64,000 bases of DNA from Pseudoalteromonas piscicida (GTDB taxonomy: Bacteria > Pseudomonadota > Gammaproteobacteria > Enterobacterales > Alteromonadaceae), in the NCBI RefSeq assembly GCF_002744175.1, contig NZ_NKHF01000062.1, positions 1-64,000 on the forward strand, given 5' to 3'. Below the pieces are notes generated by a model, which was given only the letters and a program-made list of their open reading frames with translations, did not search any database and was not told the DNA's origin. The position numbers and the translations under genes were made by a program. Below are positions 1-9,454 of the stretch, piece by piece; within the stretch, counting starts at the first letter, position 1, and every line of letters begins with the position of its first letter.

Positions 1-430
1 CTACATTCCAAAGACTGGCGGCGCCGAATTTAAAGCTTCTAAGAAGTCTATTGAAAGAATTGCAAAAGAAGGACGTAAATACGGTCTAAGTCTAATGGTT
101 GTGAGCCAACGCCCGTCAGAAGTGTCAGAAACGATTTTCTCACAGTGCAATAATTTCATTGCGATGCGACTTACAAATAGAGTCGATCAAAACTACATCA
201 AAGCTTTGTTGCCTGATAGCTCAAGTAGCCTTATAGATTTGTTACCATCGCTCAACCAAGGCGAAGCCTTTGTTGTTGGTGATTCTGTAATTATTCCAAG
301 TTTAGTTCAGTTGCCAAAGCCAAATCCAGAGCCTAAGTCTGCAAGCATCGATACTTACAAGGAATGGGCTGAAAGTTGGAAAGATATTACGTTTGATAAA
401 ATAGTAGAGCGGTGGAGAAAGGAGGGCTAG
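1..430 (+). CDS. HerA-type ATPase, C-terminal part (5' end outside window)
   Basis: The reading frame is open from the first bases and ends at TAG 428-430; about 143 residues are visible. The segment SIERIAKEGRKYGLSLMVVS followed by QRPSEVSETIFSQCNNFIAM and an NR..Q...K..LPDSS stretch is typical of the C-terminal RecA-like core of HerA/DUF87 hexameric DNA translocases. Family members pump DNA and often pair with a nuclease, SIR2 or other effector in anti-phage systems; the partner, if any, lies upstream of this window. An attC-like site starts 10 bases after the stop, so this may be a cassette-borne gene. The family call is fairly firm; the defence role is inference only. Confidence 0.75.
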   Translation, partial: YIPKTGGAEFKASKKSIERIAKEGRKYGLSLMVVSQRPSEVSETIFSQCNNFIAMRLTNRVDQNYIKALLPDSSSSLIDLLPSLNQGEAFVVGDSVIIPSLVQLPKPNPEPKSASIDTYKEWAESWKDITFDKIVERWRKEG

Positions 431-439
431 GTGTGAAGT

Positions 440-521
440 ACCTAACAAGCGGCTACTGTCGGACTGTTAAAAAGTCCGGCTTCGCCTCCTCTTTTAACAG
501 CCGTAGAGCCGGGCGTTAGCC
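440..521 (+). repeat. attC-like integron recombination site
   Basis: The site opens with ACCTAAC (fits RYYYAAC) followed by AAGCGGC, and closes with GCCGGGCGTTAGCC, whose GTTAGCC is close to GTTRRRY. Between them lies an imperfect inverted repeat including CTGTTAAAA / TTTTAACAG. Length about 82 bp and placement 10 bases after a stop codon fit an attC. The GGGCGTTAG end resembles Vibrio-type repeats. A plain terminator hairpin is the alternative. Confidence 0.5.
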
Positions 522-587
522 CATAGAAATTTTTATGCGAAATTCGTCTAATACAGCCGAAGGCCTAAAATGTTTTTGTCCATAAAC

Positions 588-622
588 AAGCTGCAGCGAA
601 CGTCGTTTGTTCGCTGCAGCTT
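588..622. terminator. 14-bp perfect hairpin
   Basis: AAGCTGCAGCGAAC and its exact complement are separated by 7 bases. It lies just beyond the 3' end of the minus-strand chemoreceptor gene. There is no clear T tract on either side, so it could be a factor-dependent terminator or an mRNA-end stabiliser. Confidence 0.4.
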
Positions 623-659
623 ACGATTAACTCACTTCTTATCCCGACTTTAGGTTTAG

Positions 660-2654
660 TTAGTTCTTATCAATTTTAAAAATATCCATTGTTCGTTGAA
701 GCGTGTCGCTGTTTAATTTCATATCTTTAAATAAGGTGTTGAGTTTCTTCGAGGTATCAAGCTCATGATTAGCGGCTTCAAGCACCGCTGCAGTATTTTG
801 CGATATATCGTTAGCAACTTCGGACTGCTCACAGGCTGCGGTTGCTACTGACGTTGTTAGCTTCTCTACGTGAGCACTATGTTCATTAACACGTAGAGAA
901 ACCTGGCGCGTTTCTTCCACTTCGGTCATGGTGTTTTGGGTAAGCTGAGTGTTCTCTCTTATCGACTTAACCACATTTTGGCTTATCTCAGACAAGCTCA
1001 ACAATAAGGTAGAGATCTGTTCTGATGATTGCTTGCTATTGTTGGCAAGCCCTCTTACTTCGTCGGCAACCACTGCAAACCCACGTCCATGTTCTCCAGC
1101 TCGAGCGGCTTCGATGGCTGCATTTAGCGCTAATAGGTTGGTTTGCTCCGCAACACTGCGAATTGAATCCAAGATGGTATTTATCTCAGATACCTGTTTT
1201 TCCATGCTTGCTGCCATGGCATCTACTTCGTTCATACTATTTGATAAGGTTTGCATGGTTGCTAGGTTTTTTTGGTTATCACTGAGGAGCTGCTCAGATT
1301 CACTATTAAGCTGGTCGCTGGCATCAAGCGTATCTTGCGCGAGTTTCGCTATTTCTTGGCTCGTTGCCGCCATTTCTTCAATGGCTACGGCAATACTAGA
1401 GGCCATTTCTTGGGTTTTTTGCGCATCATCATTTACATTTGAAGCCGCTATATGCATTTTTTCGCCTAATTCAGTTCCTACCTCTACAGACTTTGATAAA
1501 CCAACCATTAAGTCTTTAAAAGCATAAATAGTGTTGTAAATCGACTCCGAGATCTGTCCTAGCTCATCGCGCGTATTTAGTCGCATATCTAGGGTTAAAT
1601 CCCCCTCTTCTGCAACACGCTTTAAGATACTGGTAAGCTGTGAAAGCTCTGACCGTAATGATCGGATCAAATGTAAATTAACAACAACGATTAGCAGCAG
1701 CACGAATGTAAATACAGCAAAGAGCAGGATACTTTCAAAAGCAATATCGGATTTGTTTTGTTGACTGTCTGCAATGGTTTCTTGCCATACGACGTCTAGT
1801 TTGCTTTTGAGTTTTCCTATGCGCTGTGTTGCGCTTGTAAACCACTGCGAGCTCGATGGTAAGGTACTAAAATCAATGGGTCCTGAATGGTTTAATTGGT
1901 CTAATACTTGATTAAACTCACTGGTATCTGTACCCGTTAAAAAGTCTTGGATATTATCTAGTCTTGAGCCTTCTAAAGCGGTTTCTAGTTGTTGTAATGA
2001 TAAATCTAGTTGTTGGCGGTAATATTTGATGTCGTCTTTTAGGGTGTTAGAAATGGCTTTTTTCGCGAGTACACCATTTACCTTACCTCGGATCTGACCT
2101 AAGCGCTCTTTGCTTTGTGCTATTAACAACGCAACAGAGAGTTCTGATGAGAGTTTTCTGTCTGCAACATAAGATTGAATTTTGGCAGCGGTGTTGAGTG
2201 CAACTTGATTCAATTTACTGTAGTAAGCAAATGCATTTGTGCCATTTTTACTGTCGACTTCTCTGCGGATCCGCGACTTTTCTCTTTCGACATTGAAGAT
2301 ATAGGGAAGCCATTTTTGTACGTTGCGATCGTCTTTAAGCTGCGTGGTACTAATTGCTTTGAGCGTCGCAATTGAGTCGTCAGCCTTGGTTCTTTGCGCA
2401 TCTACCTTACTTTTATTCTGTGCATTAGGGTTGCCAAGAAAGCCTGCACTTAACCCTCGCTCAACCGCATGATGATGTGCTACTTTTTCAATTGCATCAA
2501 GCAGTATCACGTACTTGATATCTTGTTCAGCAGCTGCGTACGTTTGCCAATTATTAAACACATTCTTCCCGACTAAAAGAAGCAAAAGTGTTAGCAGCGA
2601 TATTGAACTGATGAGCGTCAGCTGCATGATTGAGAATCTATTTAATATACCCAT
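660..2654 (-). CDS. Methyl-accepting chemotaxis protein with NIT-type sensor domain
   Basis: A 664-residue inner-membrane chemoreceptor. TM1 spans about residues 8-29. The periplasmic domain (about 35-300) has the helical NIT signature around residues 45-75 ([20 protein letters not shown]), a family linked to nitrate/nitrite sensing. TM2 is about 308-330, then a HAMP linker to about 385 and a cytoplasmic signalling domain ending near 655. The hairpin tip [19 protein letters not shown] is intact, so it should couple to CheA/CheW. It is a single gene with the start ATG at 2652-2654. The ligand is not proven by sequence. Confidence 0.9.
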   Translation of the reverse strand: MGILNRFSIMQLTLISSISLLTLLLLLVGKNVFNNWQTYAAAEQDIKYVILLDAIEKVAHHHAVERGLSAGFLGNPNAQNKSKVDAQRTKADDSIATLKAISTTQLKDDRNVQKWLPYIFNVEREKSRIRREVDSKNGTNAFAYYSKLNQVALNTAAKIQSYVADRKLSSELSVALLIAQSKERLGQIRGKVNGVLAKKAISNTLKDDIKYYRQQLDLSLQQLETALEGSRLDNIQDFLTGTDTSEFNQVLDQLNHSGPIDFSTLPSSSQWFTSATQRIGKLKSKLDVVWQETIADSQQNKSDIAFESILLFAVFTFVLLLIVVVNLHLIRSLRSELSQLTSILKRVAEEGDLTLDMRLNTRDELGQISESIYNTIYAFKDLMVGLSKSVEVGTELGEKMHIAASNVNDDAQKTQEMASSIAVAIEEMAATSQEIAKLAQDTLDASDQLNSESEQLLSDNQKNLATMQTLSNSMNEVDAMAASMEKQVSEINTILDSIRSVAEQTNLLALNAAIEAARAGEHGRGFAVVADEVRGLANNSKQSSEQISTLLLSLSEISQNVVKSIRENTQLTQNTMTEVEETRQVSLRVNEHSAHVEKLTTSVATAACEQSEVANDISQNTAAVLEAANHELDTSKKLNTLFKDMKLNSDTLQRTMDIFKIDKN

Positions 2655-2887
2655 TCATCTCTCCGTAGTGCGAGCGTAGATTATTGTTTAATCAAGGTAA
2701 CTATAGACCATCATGGTCATCATGAGCGCTTTAGTGAGTAAAAGTTAACCGCTCTCTATTTCTTCTTGTTTCTAAAAGGTAAAAAAATTAACATTGTTAA
2801 CGCTTTTGAAGTGGTAATGTCACATTGACTAGGTATTTTTGAAACTGCCAATGTCGGCATTTATTTCAATGATAAATAGAGGAATTT

Positions 2888-3232
2888 ATGAAAGGATTGA
2901 TAAAGCTTGTAGTAATTAGCTTAGCGCTAATTTCACTGAAGTCGTATGCGGTAGTATTTACTTGTAAAGGTGTACTTTATGATATCTATGCAATCGGCAA
3001 TAATAGTTATGAAGTAAGATACGAACGTGAATCAGGGTTTGACCTTGAGCCTGTCATTATTTATCCAGAGCATCAATACTTGCTGGCGCCGGTTTTAGAC
3101 GCTATCCGTGAAGGTGAAAAATATCGTACAGCTTATCGTCTAGTCATTGAAAACAGAGATGGTGGCAATATAAAGTGTCATGACGGCGAAAGTAACAATG
3201 CGCTTATTGGCCTTACTAAAGTTATCGACTAA
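2888..3232 (+). CDS. Small secreted protein of unknown function
   Basis: 114 residues starting with a signal peptide (basic MKG, hydrophobic core, SYA cleavage site near residue 21). The predicted mature part is about 93 residues with two cysteines (in FTCKG and IKCHD) that could form a disulfide. GAGGAATTT before the ATG is a good ribosome site. A hairpin terminator follows directly. I do not recognise a family. It is divergent from the chemoreceptor and convergent with asd, so context gives no role. Confidence 0.7.
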   Translation: MKGLIKLVVISLALISLKSYAVVFTCKGVLYDIYAIGNNSYEVRYERESGFDLEPVIIYPEHQYLLAPVLDAIREGEKYRTAYRLVIENRDGGNIKCHDGESNNALIGLTKVID

Positions 3233-3238
3233 AAAAAC

Positions 3239-3258
3239 AAGGCGCCTGACGGCGCCTT
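3239..3258. terminator. Bidirectional terminator between the small secreted gene and asd
   Basis: AAGGCGCC-TGAC-GGCGCCTT forms an 8-bp perfect stem with an A tract on the left, so it ends minus-strand asd transcripts well and may also serve the plus-strand gene. Confidence 0.8.
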
Positions 3259-3263
3259 ATCAC

Positions 3264-4379
3264 TTACCCTGTAATGATCCTTAACATTCTGCGTAATGGT
3301 TCAGCTGCCCCCCAAAGTAGTTGGTCGCCAACCGTAAAAGCACTGATGTACTTTTCACCCATACTTAGTTTTCGGATCCTACCAATTGGAATACTGAGCG
3401 TTCCTGTAACATTGACTGGCGTTAGCTCTTGTGCACTGACGTCTCGCTCATTTGGAATGACACGGACCCATTCGTTGTGCTGAGCTAAAATTGCTTCAAT
3501 TTCTTCTACCGACTTGTTTTCGCGGAGCTTTATGGTTAAGGCTTGAGAGTGGCAGCGCATGGCGCCAATTCTTACACATAAACCATCAATTGGAATAGGT
3601 TGTTTAGAAGAGCCTAAGATTTTGTTCGCTTCAACTTGCGCCTTCCATTCTTCTTTGCTTTGTCCTGACTCCATTGGCACGTCAATCCAAGGAATAAGAC
3701 TACCTGCTAATGGCACTCCAAACTGGTCCTGCGGCAACGTATCATCTTGAATTTTTTCAGCTACCAGTTTGTCGATCTCAAGAATAGCGGAGCTCGGGTC
3801 GTCAAGCTGCGCTTTTACAGCGCCATGAATTTCACCCATCTGTGTCAGTAGTTCGCGCATATTTCTAGCACCGGCGCCGGAAGCGGCTTGATAGGTCATG
3901 GGGCTAACCCATTCGATTAGGTCTTGCTCAAACAACCCACCTAGTGCAAGCAGCATAAGGGAGACAGTACAGTTGCCGCCAACAAATGTTTTTACACCTT
4001 GCTCAAGACCTTGCTGGATCACATCCCTATTTACTGGGTCTAACACAATGATACTGTCTTGTGCCATTCGTAGCGCTGATGCAGCGTCAATCCAATAGCC
4101 TTGCCAGCCTTGTTCACGCAATGTAGGGTAAACCGATTTAGTGTAGTCGCCCCCCTGACAAGAGATAATAATGTCCATTTCTGCAAGTGATGGGATATTA
4201 CTTGCATCTTTAAGCGGTTTTGGCTCTCCAGCTCCTTTTACCACAGGGCCAAGCTGGCCTGTCTGTGAGGTTGTGAAGAAATGCGCGTCAATCACTTCAA
4301 AGTCGTTTTCTTGTTGCATACGCTCCATAAGCACGGAGCCAACCATTCCACGCCAGCCGACGAGTCCTACTTTTTTCAT
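3264..4379 (-). CDS. asd: Aspartate-semialdehyde dehydrogenase
   Basis: 371 residues. It reduces aspartyl phosphate to aspartate semialdehyde with NADPH, the branch point to lysine/diaminopimelate, threonine and methionine. The NADP-binding start [20 protein letters not shown] and the active-site [10 protein letters not shown] (catalytic Cys) are present, and the length matches the gammaproteobacterial enzyme. An upstream in-frame ATG would add 11 residues, but the internal ATG is preceded by AAGG and matches the usual family start, so I use it. It is monocistronic. A cell-wall and amino-acid gene on a second replicon is notable; whether chromosome I has another copy is not visible here. Confidence 0.95.
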   Translation of the reverse strand: MKKVGLVGWRGMVGSVLMERMQQENDFEVIDAHFFTTSQTGQLGPVVKGAGEPKPLKDASNIPSLAEMDIIISCQGGDYTKSVYPTLREQGWQGYWIDAASALRMAQDSIIVLDPVNRDVIQQGLEQGVKTFVGGNCTVSLMLLALGGLFEQDLIEWVSPMTYQAASGAGARNMRELLTQMGEIHGAVKAQLDDPSSAILEIDKLVAEKIQDDTLPQDQFGVPLAGSLIPWIDVPMESGQSKEEWKAQVEANKILGSSKQPIPIDGLCVRIGAMRCHSQALTIKLRENKSVEEIEAILAQHNEWVRVIPNERDVSAQELTPVNVTGTLSIPIGRIRKLSMGEKYISAFTVGDQLLWGAAEPLRRMLRIITG

Positions 4380-4490
4380 GTTATATGCCTTTATCTTGAT
4401 TATACGGTTCATTGCGTGAGTCGTATGTCTAGAAGGCTACCATAGCAAAAGAATTGGTGATGGACTAGCAAGAAATGATGATTATTAACA

Positions 4491-4560
4491 ATAAAAAACC
4501 CCGCATGGCGGGGTTTGGATACAACATGTAAAGGTTGTCCTAATTAAACGCATCTGCGTT
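4491..4560 (-). ncRNA. Possible small RNA ending in a strong orphan terminator
   Basis: On the minus strand three stems occur in a row: AACGC/GCGTT (4547-4560), ACAAC/GTTGT (4521-4538), then AAACCCCGC-CAT-GCGGGGTTT (4496-4516) followed by a T run. No gene lies between this terminator and the separate terminator of the receptor gene at 4781-4804, so it appears to end a transcript starting inside 4561-4780. The 5' end is not defined. It could instead be a backup terminator. Confidence 0.3.
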
Positions 4561-4780
4561 AATGAGAACTCGGTTCGATTTGAGCTATTGTTTTTGTTTA
4601 TTAAGCTCTTAGGTAATATTACTAATCGTCTATTACAATCATATTAACATGATAGTAACTTACTGAAGTATTTAGATATATTCCTATCTTATAGACTAAC
4701 TATACACAAAGTTACAGATCCAAGTCTATGAAATAACGAATAAGGAAGGAAAAAATTTAGAAAGCTTGATAAAGATCAAA

Positions 4781-4804
4781 AAAGCCAAGGCGAACCTTGG
4801 CTTT
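4781..4804 (-). terminator. Terminator of the TonB-dependent receptor gene
   Basis: AAAGCCAAGG-CGA-ACCTTGGCTTT gives a 10-bp stem; read on the minus strand it is followed by a T run. Confidence 0.85.
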
Positions 4805-4825
4805 GATTGTAAGCTTAGTTGTTCA

Positions 4826-7513
4826 TTAGAACTCGTAGCTGTAGCTCAGGCTAATTGAGGTGCCAACGTCTTTTTGTCGAACTACTACGTCAGACTGAGT
4901 TACTTCTTGATCTTCGTTTAGGAGGTTTTTAACTTTAAACTTCACTTTTGAGTTAAAGTCAGGATACCAAGTATAAACCAAGTCAAGTGAATGGAATGGT
5001 TGTTCGTAAGCATCGTCACGACCACCGATACCAGAGGCCAAAATACGCTCACCAAATACGTTGTATACTAATGAGCCACTATGCTGACCATCTGCAGAGT
5101 CGTAGTTTAGCTGCATATTAACAACATACTCTGAGTGACCTGTCATGCGCTTGGTTGGGTTGGTTAAGTTACCTGCTCGCGCTGGGTCAATCGACACTTC
5201 CGAATCACTTAAGGTTATGTTACCTGAAGTGAAGAAGCCACTAGCAAGGCCCGATAGGTCATATAACCACTCCGCTTCAATACCATATACCTCACCTTCT
5301 TCACCGTTAACGAAGGTAGCGGTATAATCTTCATCACCTACGCGCAGGATGGTTTCGATCGGTGCAGTAATATCTTTATAGAATGCAGCAACTGAGAAAT
5401 TGTCGCCGTTGTCCATATAGTATTCAAAACGGGCATCGTAGTTCTTCAGATCACTACTCTTAAGCCCTGCTACACCGAACGTACGAATATCGGTTAATGG
5501 GTCATAGTAAGCAACCGGTACAAGTTCACGAAGGTCAGGGCGAACCGTAGTTTCACCATAGCCAAAACGAACCTGGTAGTTACCGTCAGATAAGTAAGTT
5601 AGTGATAATGCATTAAAGAAATTATCTTCGTTTACAGTCCCTGCCAAAATACGATCTTCATCATAAATGGTTTCCATGGTGACGCGGTCGAAGATTAAGC
5701 TCGATGTCGCAAGCGACACTTGTTTAAAATCTTCATAACGAATACCACCGCTGATCCGCCAAGTGTTGTCGAAGAAAATATCAAATTCGCCATAACCGGC
5801 ATCTATCTTTTGAGCGGCAATGTAATCATCTGCTGCTGGTGCTTGAGGTTCGTTAAACGTCAACAAGAAAGTGTTGTTGTCGATAAATTCATCATCAAGG
5901 TAGCCAGTAATTGAATTGATTTCAGATTCATCAAAGTTTACAGGGATAGAAATACCATTTTTGTTGTTAACAACGAAGTTGCTAGTGTTATAAACACGAG
6001 CACGGTCCATAAAATCATAACCGCCTTTAAGGGTGATTTCTATTCCCTCAAAACTCAATGGCAAGGTAACGTTACCGCTGTAAGACTTAACATTATCTTC
6101 CATATCGGTATATGCGTAAGTTACTCGGTTATCATCACCGGTTACGATTGAGTTTTTATAGCTGCCGTCTTCGTTGTAGTTATCGATAAATTTAAAATCG
6201 ATATCAGTGGGAATATCGGTTTGTGCTTTAGACTCTGTGTATTGCCAGTCTAAACCCAATCCCCAATAGTCTAAGAAGGTATGCTGACCAACAACTTGAT
6301 CAATTTCTAAGGTACGCTCTTCATAGTTAAACTGGTGTGAGCGCTGCGCTGCGCCAGTCCCGGCAATGGTTCTTACGGTACTGCCGTTTGGACTTTGTAA
6401 AACTGAGAGGTCTGTCTCACTTTCGTTGTCTTCTAGATAGATCTTAGAGTACGAAACATTGTGCTGGTCAAGACGATAACCGAGATTAAGCACGCCATTC
6501 ATACGCTCTGTTTCTGTTGTAACTTTTGACTCTTTCAATGTTACATAACAAGAGTTTGCAGTATCTTCCGCAGTCTCAAGCTTAGACGTACAGTTCTCGG
6601 CAAGGCTATCATCAATCACACCGGTAGTGCGGTCACTGTAGTTCCAGTCATTGTCGTAAGAACCAGCTAGCATAAAGCCAACGGTGCCACCTAGCCAATC
6701 TTCTTTGAAGCTATTACCAATGTTGGCTTTTACATCAAAGTTTGGATCGAGAGACTCTTTTTTCACTTGAATATCGCGAGGAAGAGAGCTCACAAAACCC
6801 TTGATAACATCAATGGCTTGGTCTGCACGCGTTAGTCCGTCTTGGTCTTTAAAACCATTTTTATCTACTATTTCACCGATATCAAAGTTACCACGATATC
6901 TTACTACTGCATCTTGCAGTGCCTGCGGTACACCTTCAGCAGTGCCGCTAACGGTATAGCCTTTATCTGAATTGATATTCTGTCCTATACCAACTTCAAT
7001 CCCTGCGGTAAATTCTGAAGGGACAGATTTGGTGCGAATGTCTATGTTACCACCACCAAATGCTGCTGGCATTGAAGGCGAATACGCTTTTTGAACTGCT
7101 AGACTCTCGATGATGCTCGCTGGGAAAATATCGAGTGGAATAACATTTCTGGTTAAGTCTGGGCTTGGTACTGCTGCTCCATTTAATCGCGCACTTGAAT
7201 AACGTTCACCAAGACCACGGACATAAATAAATTTGCCGTCAACTAGTGTCAAACCTGTTACACGGCGTAACGCTGATGCTGCATCACTGTCACCAGTGCG
7301 AGAAAGTTGCTCGGCACCTAAAATGTCTGCAACGAAAGCTTGGTTTTTACGTTCTTCGATTACTGCTGCAGCACTGCCTTGCAAACGAGTACCTACAGCA
7401 ACAACTTCTTCAATCGCTTGCTCCTCTTCCGCAACACTGGGGAGAGAGGCTGCAACGGTGAGTGCCGCACTTATGGCTAAAGCAACTTTTTTAAATTTCA
7501 TTTGAGTATCCAT
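4826..7513 (-). CDS. TonB-dependent outer-membrane receptor
   Basis: 895 residues from the ATG at 7511-7513, preceded by AGGA at a good distance; a TTG 15 bases upstream is a weaker start. A signal peptide (MKFKKVALAISAALTVAA) precedes a TonB-box-like EEVVAVGTR and a plug domain with FIYVRGLGERY and PAAFGGGNIDIRTK. A 22-stranded barrel follows, ending in the aromatic SLSYSYEF expected of Bam substrates. It lies directly downstream of the beta-helix lipoprotein and of a complete TonB2-type operon, so these probably work together in energised uptake. The substrate is not evident. No Fur box was recognised upstream of the cluster. Confidence 0.92.
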   Translation of the reverse strand: MDTQMKFKKVALAISAALTVAASLPSVAEEEQAIEEVVAVGTRLQGSAAAVIEERKNQAFVADILGAEQLSRTGDSDAASALRRVTGLTLVDGKFIYVRGLGERYSSARLNGAAVPSPDLTRNVIPLDIFPASIIESLAVQKAYSPSMPAAFGGGNIDIRTKSVPSEFTAGIEVGIGQNINSDKGYTVSGTAEGVPQALQDAVVRYRGNFDIGEIVDKNGFKDQDGLTRADQAIDVIKGFVSSLPRDIQVKKESLDPNFDVKANIGNSFKEDWLGGTVGFMLAGSYDNDWNYSDRTTGVIDDSLAENCTSKLETAEDTANSCYVTLKESKVTTETERMNGVLNLGYRLDQHNVSYSKIYLEDNESETDLSVLQSPNGSTVRTIAGTGAAQRSHQFNYEERTLEIDQVVGQHTFLDYWGLGLDWQYTESKAQTDIPTDIDFKFIDNYNEDGSYKNSIVTGDDNRVTYAYTDMEDNVKSYSGNVTLPLSFEGIEITLKGGYDFMDRARVYNTSNFVVNNKNGISIPVNFDESEINSITGYLDDEFIDNNTFLLTFNEPQAPAADDYIAAQKIDAGYGEFDIFFDNTWRISGGIRYEDFKQVSLATSSLIFDRVTMETIYDEDRILAGTVNEDNFFNALSLTYLSDGNYQVRFGYGETTVRPDLRELVPVAYYDPLTDIRTFGVAGLKSSDLKNYDARFEYYMDNGDNFSVAAFYKDITAPIETILRVGDEDYTATFVNGEEGEVYGIEAEWLYDLSGLASGFFTSGNITLSDSEVSIDPARAGNLTNPTKRMTGHSEYVVNMQLNYDSADGQHSGSLVYNVFGERILASGIGGRDDAYEQPFHSLDLVYTWYPDFNSKVKFKVKNLLNEDQEVTQSDVVVRQKDVGTSISLSYSYEF

Positions 7514-7539
7514 ATGCAATCCTGCCAAAAATCATAAAA

Positions 7540-7560
7540 AAGGCGCAATGACTGCGCCTT
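7540..7560 (-). terminator. Hairpin between lipoprotein and receptor genes
   Basis: AAGGCGCA-ATGAC-TGCGCCTT with a T run on the minus strand. It sits between two genes of the same strand, so it probably attenuates read-through into the receptor gene and keeps its level below that of the lipoprotein, unless the receptor has its own promoter. Confidence 0.7.
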
Positions 7561-7590
7561 AATTGTAATAACTAAGGTCATTACCGATAA

Positions 7591-9258
7591 TTAGTCAGCG
7601 TTTGAAGCCTCAATTGCTTTCTTAGCCCATTGATACCACTCAGATGAAGTGTCTTTATCAGAGACTGCACCGATGTAATCAACTGTCGTGAAGAAATTAT
7701 CATTTAGGCCGCTTAGGTCATTTGCATCAATAGTGATTGCTGCTGAGCTTGAATTTGTAGAGAAACCATCTGCCGCAAGTACGTCTTGAGCACCATCTAG
7801 AATTTGGTTAACGCCACCATTTGCAAACCAATCTTCTTTGCCTTCACCCGCAGGTAGTGGGTCTGAGCCGTTTTTGAAGTTCGCTGCACAAGCAAGTACC
7901 GAGCTGTCGTAGTTTAGTGTATCTGCTTCTGCGTTTGCAGCTGCTTTGTCATCTTTAAATTCTAGACATTCAGTACCATTAGTCGCTTCAGCTTTAACAA
8001 CTAGCGCGTTGTAGTACATACCACGGATACCATCATCAAACTTCATACCTTGTGACTCACTATCATCACGGATAGAGTTACCATCAGTAGTAATCACAGT
8101 GACGTTAGCAAAGTTAAGTGTCGATGCTGGTGCCTGGCTATACTCAGCACCTGATGCTTTTTCACCGTCAGTTTCAAATCCGTTGTTACCCATGAAACCA
8201 ATTGTGCCTGCTGGAAGTAGAACAGGTTTGCCATCGTCATCTGCATAGGTAACGTCGCGCTTAGTTTCAATTGTGCCGTGCTTAACCAGAATGAATTGAC
8301 CTTTACCTTGCCAACCTGCATCTACGTCTACTGCATCATCTTGAGTGTCGGTTACGACGATGTTTTTGATGCTAGCCGCGCCGCCAAAGAATTCGATACC
8401 GTCATCAAAGCCTTGGTGAATGTGTAAGAACTCAAAGCTAGAGCCAGAACCTACAGCGTTAAGCGTTAGCGAGTTTAAGTCGTCTCCAGGGCCTCCATCA
8501 CGAGGGCCTGAACCTGCATACCAAATTTGCGCATATTTGATTTGACCACTGCTATCAGCGTTATTGTTACCGCCATAGTAACTTGTTACACCCTCAGAAT
8601 CTGCGTTACAAAGGTTTGCGTCACGCTCTGCATCTGTACATTCGTTGGTAATACCGAAGCCATTAATCATGATACCACCCCAGTCAGCGAACTGTGGCCC
8701 GATACCAGCTAGGTTAAATGCATCAAATTCCTCTGCTGAAGTAAAGCGAATTGGCTCTTCTGCTGTGCCAACGGCATTGATTTTTGCACCACGCGCGATA
8801 CGAACAACCGATTCACCAGAAGTAAACGCCATTACCGTACCAGGTTTAATATCAAGTGTTGGGCCATTTTCGTCAATCGTACAATTTGTAGCGGTTGCAG
8901 TGTTACAATCTTTACCAATTAACAAAGCGCCTTTAAATACGTGTGCACCGCCATTCTCAAGTTTTGCGAATGAGATATCAGATTCAATTTCTAGAGATTT
9001 AGACGCGAAGTCCGTGCCATATACACAGTGTGGTGCTTGGAATTGACCTTGAACTTCAGTGCTGCCCACAGTGCGAGTTGTACATGGGTTTTCTGCTACC
9101 GGAGGAAGAGGTGTTTCGCCACCGTTGTTGTTAGTGTTATTTGAATTATTAACACTGTTGTCATTTACAGTAGGGGTAACTTCGATATCACCACCACAAC
9201 CTGTAAGTGCCATAGCCGCGACGATTGCAGAGACTTTGAAGAGGTTTTTTAGTTCCAT
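7591..9258 (-). CDS. Outer-membrane-type lipoprotein with beta-helix repeats
   Basis: 555 residues from the ATG at 9256-9258, which has GGAG upstream; an in-frame TTG 12 bases earlier is less likely. The N-terminus has a lipobox (ALTGC), then a low-complexity Asn/Thr linker. The body has repeated short strand motifs such as GGAHVFKGALLIG, TLDIKPGTVMAF, IRFTSAEEFDAF and DWGGIMINGFG, suggesting a right-handed parallel beta-helix. Acidic DGGPGDDLN and DDAVDVDAG stretches could bind cations. Proteins of this sort are often encoded beside TonB receptors, and here the receptor is the next gene. I infer a surface substrate-binding partner; the ligand is unknown. Confidence 0.75.
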   Translation of the reverse strand: MELKNLFKVSAIVAAMALTGCGGDIEVTPTVNDNSVNNSNNTNNNGGETPLPPVAENPCTTRTVGSTEVQGQFQAPHCVYGTDFASKSLEIESDISFAKLENGGAHVFKGALLIGKDCNTATATNCTIDENGPTLDIKPGTVMAFTSGESVVRIARGAKINAVGTAEEPIRFTSAEEFDAFNLAGIGPQFADWGGIMINGFGITNECTDAERDANLCNADSEGVTSYYGGNNNADSSGQIKYAQIWYAGSGPRDGGPGDDLNSLTLNAVGSGSSFEFLHIHQGFDDGIEFFGGAASIKNIVVTDTQDDAVDVDAGWQGKGQFILVKHGTIETKRDVTYADDDGKPVLLPAGTIGFMGNNGFETDGEKASGAEYSQAPASTLNFANVTVITTDGNSIRDDSESQGMKFDDGIRGMYYNALVVKAEATNGTECLEFKDDKAAANAEADTLNYDSSVLACAANFKNGSDPLPAGEGKEDWFANGGVNQILDGAQDVLAADGFSTNSSSAAITIDANDLSGLNDNFFTTVDYIGAVSDKDTSSEWYQWAKKAIEASNAD

Positions 9259-9417
9259 TGCTAACTCCAATTAGTAGACTTTTAAAAAATTATTTTTTTA
9301 CTGTGTTTAAATGATGTGACTAAATTAATGGGGTTTTATTACACGAAGATTACACAGAGTTTTTGTAATTAAATCTTCATAATAGAATAAGGAACTTTTT
9401 AAGCAGAAATAAAAAAA

Positions 9418-9434
9418 CCGCCCGAAGGCGGCTT
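9418..9434 (-). terminator. Terminator after the TPR gene
   Basis: The GCCGCC-TTCG-GGCGGT stem-loop on the minus strand is followed by seven T. It closes the DUF3450-to-TPR operon and separates it from the lipoprotein gene. Confidence 0.85.
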
Positions 9435-9454
9435 TGGTGTTGCGATTATAAATA

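Larger units (their letters stand above)
4380..4825. other. Intergenic region between asd and the TonB receptor
   Basis: It holds two separate minus-strand terminators (4491-4516 and 4781-4804) and the possible small RNA. AT-rich DNA in between has no credible coding frame. Confidence 0.6.

Noticed and set aside
949..1527. 192-aa frame on the plus strand
   Set aside because: Antisense to the chemoreceptor signalling domain; Ser/Ala/Cys-rich shadow of coiled-coil codons with no ribosome site.
9310..9326. ATGATGTGACTAAA, resembling a blend of this Ter and E. coli Ter
   Set aside because: It lacks the G-C pair needed for fork locking, differs from the local 13-mer in the 3' half, and sits in a promoter region far from tus.
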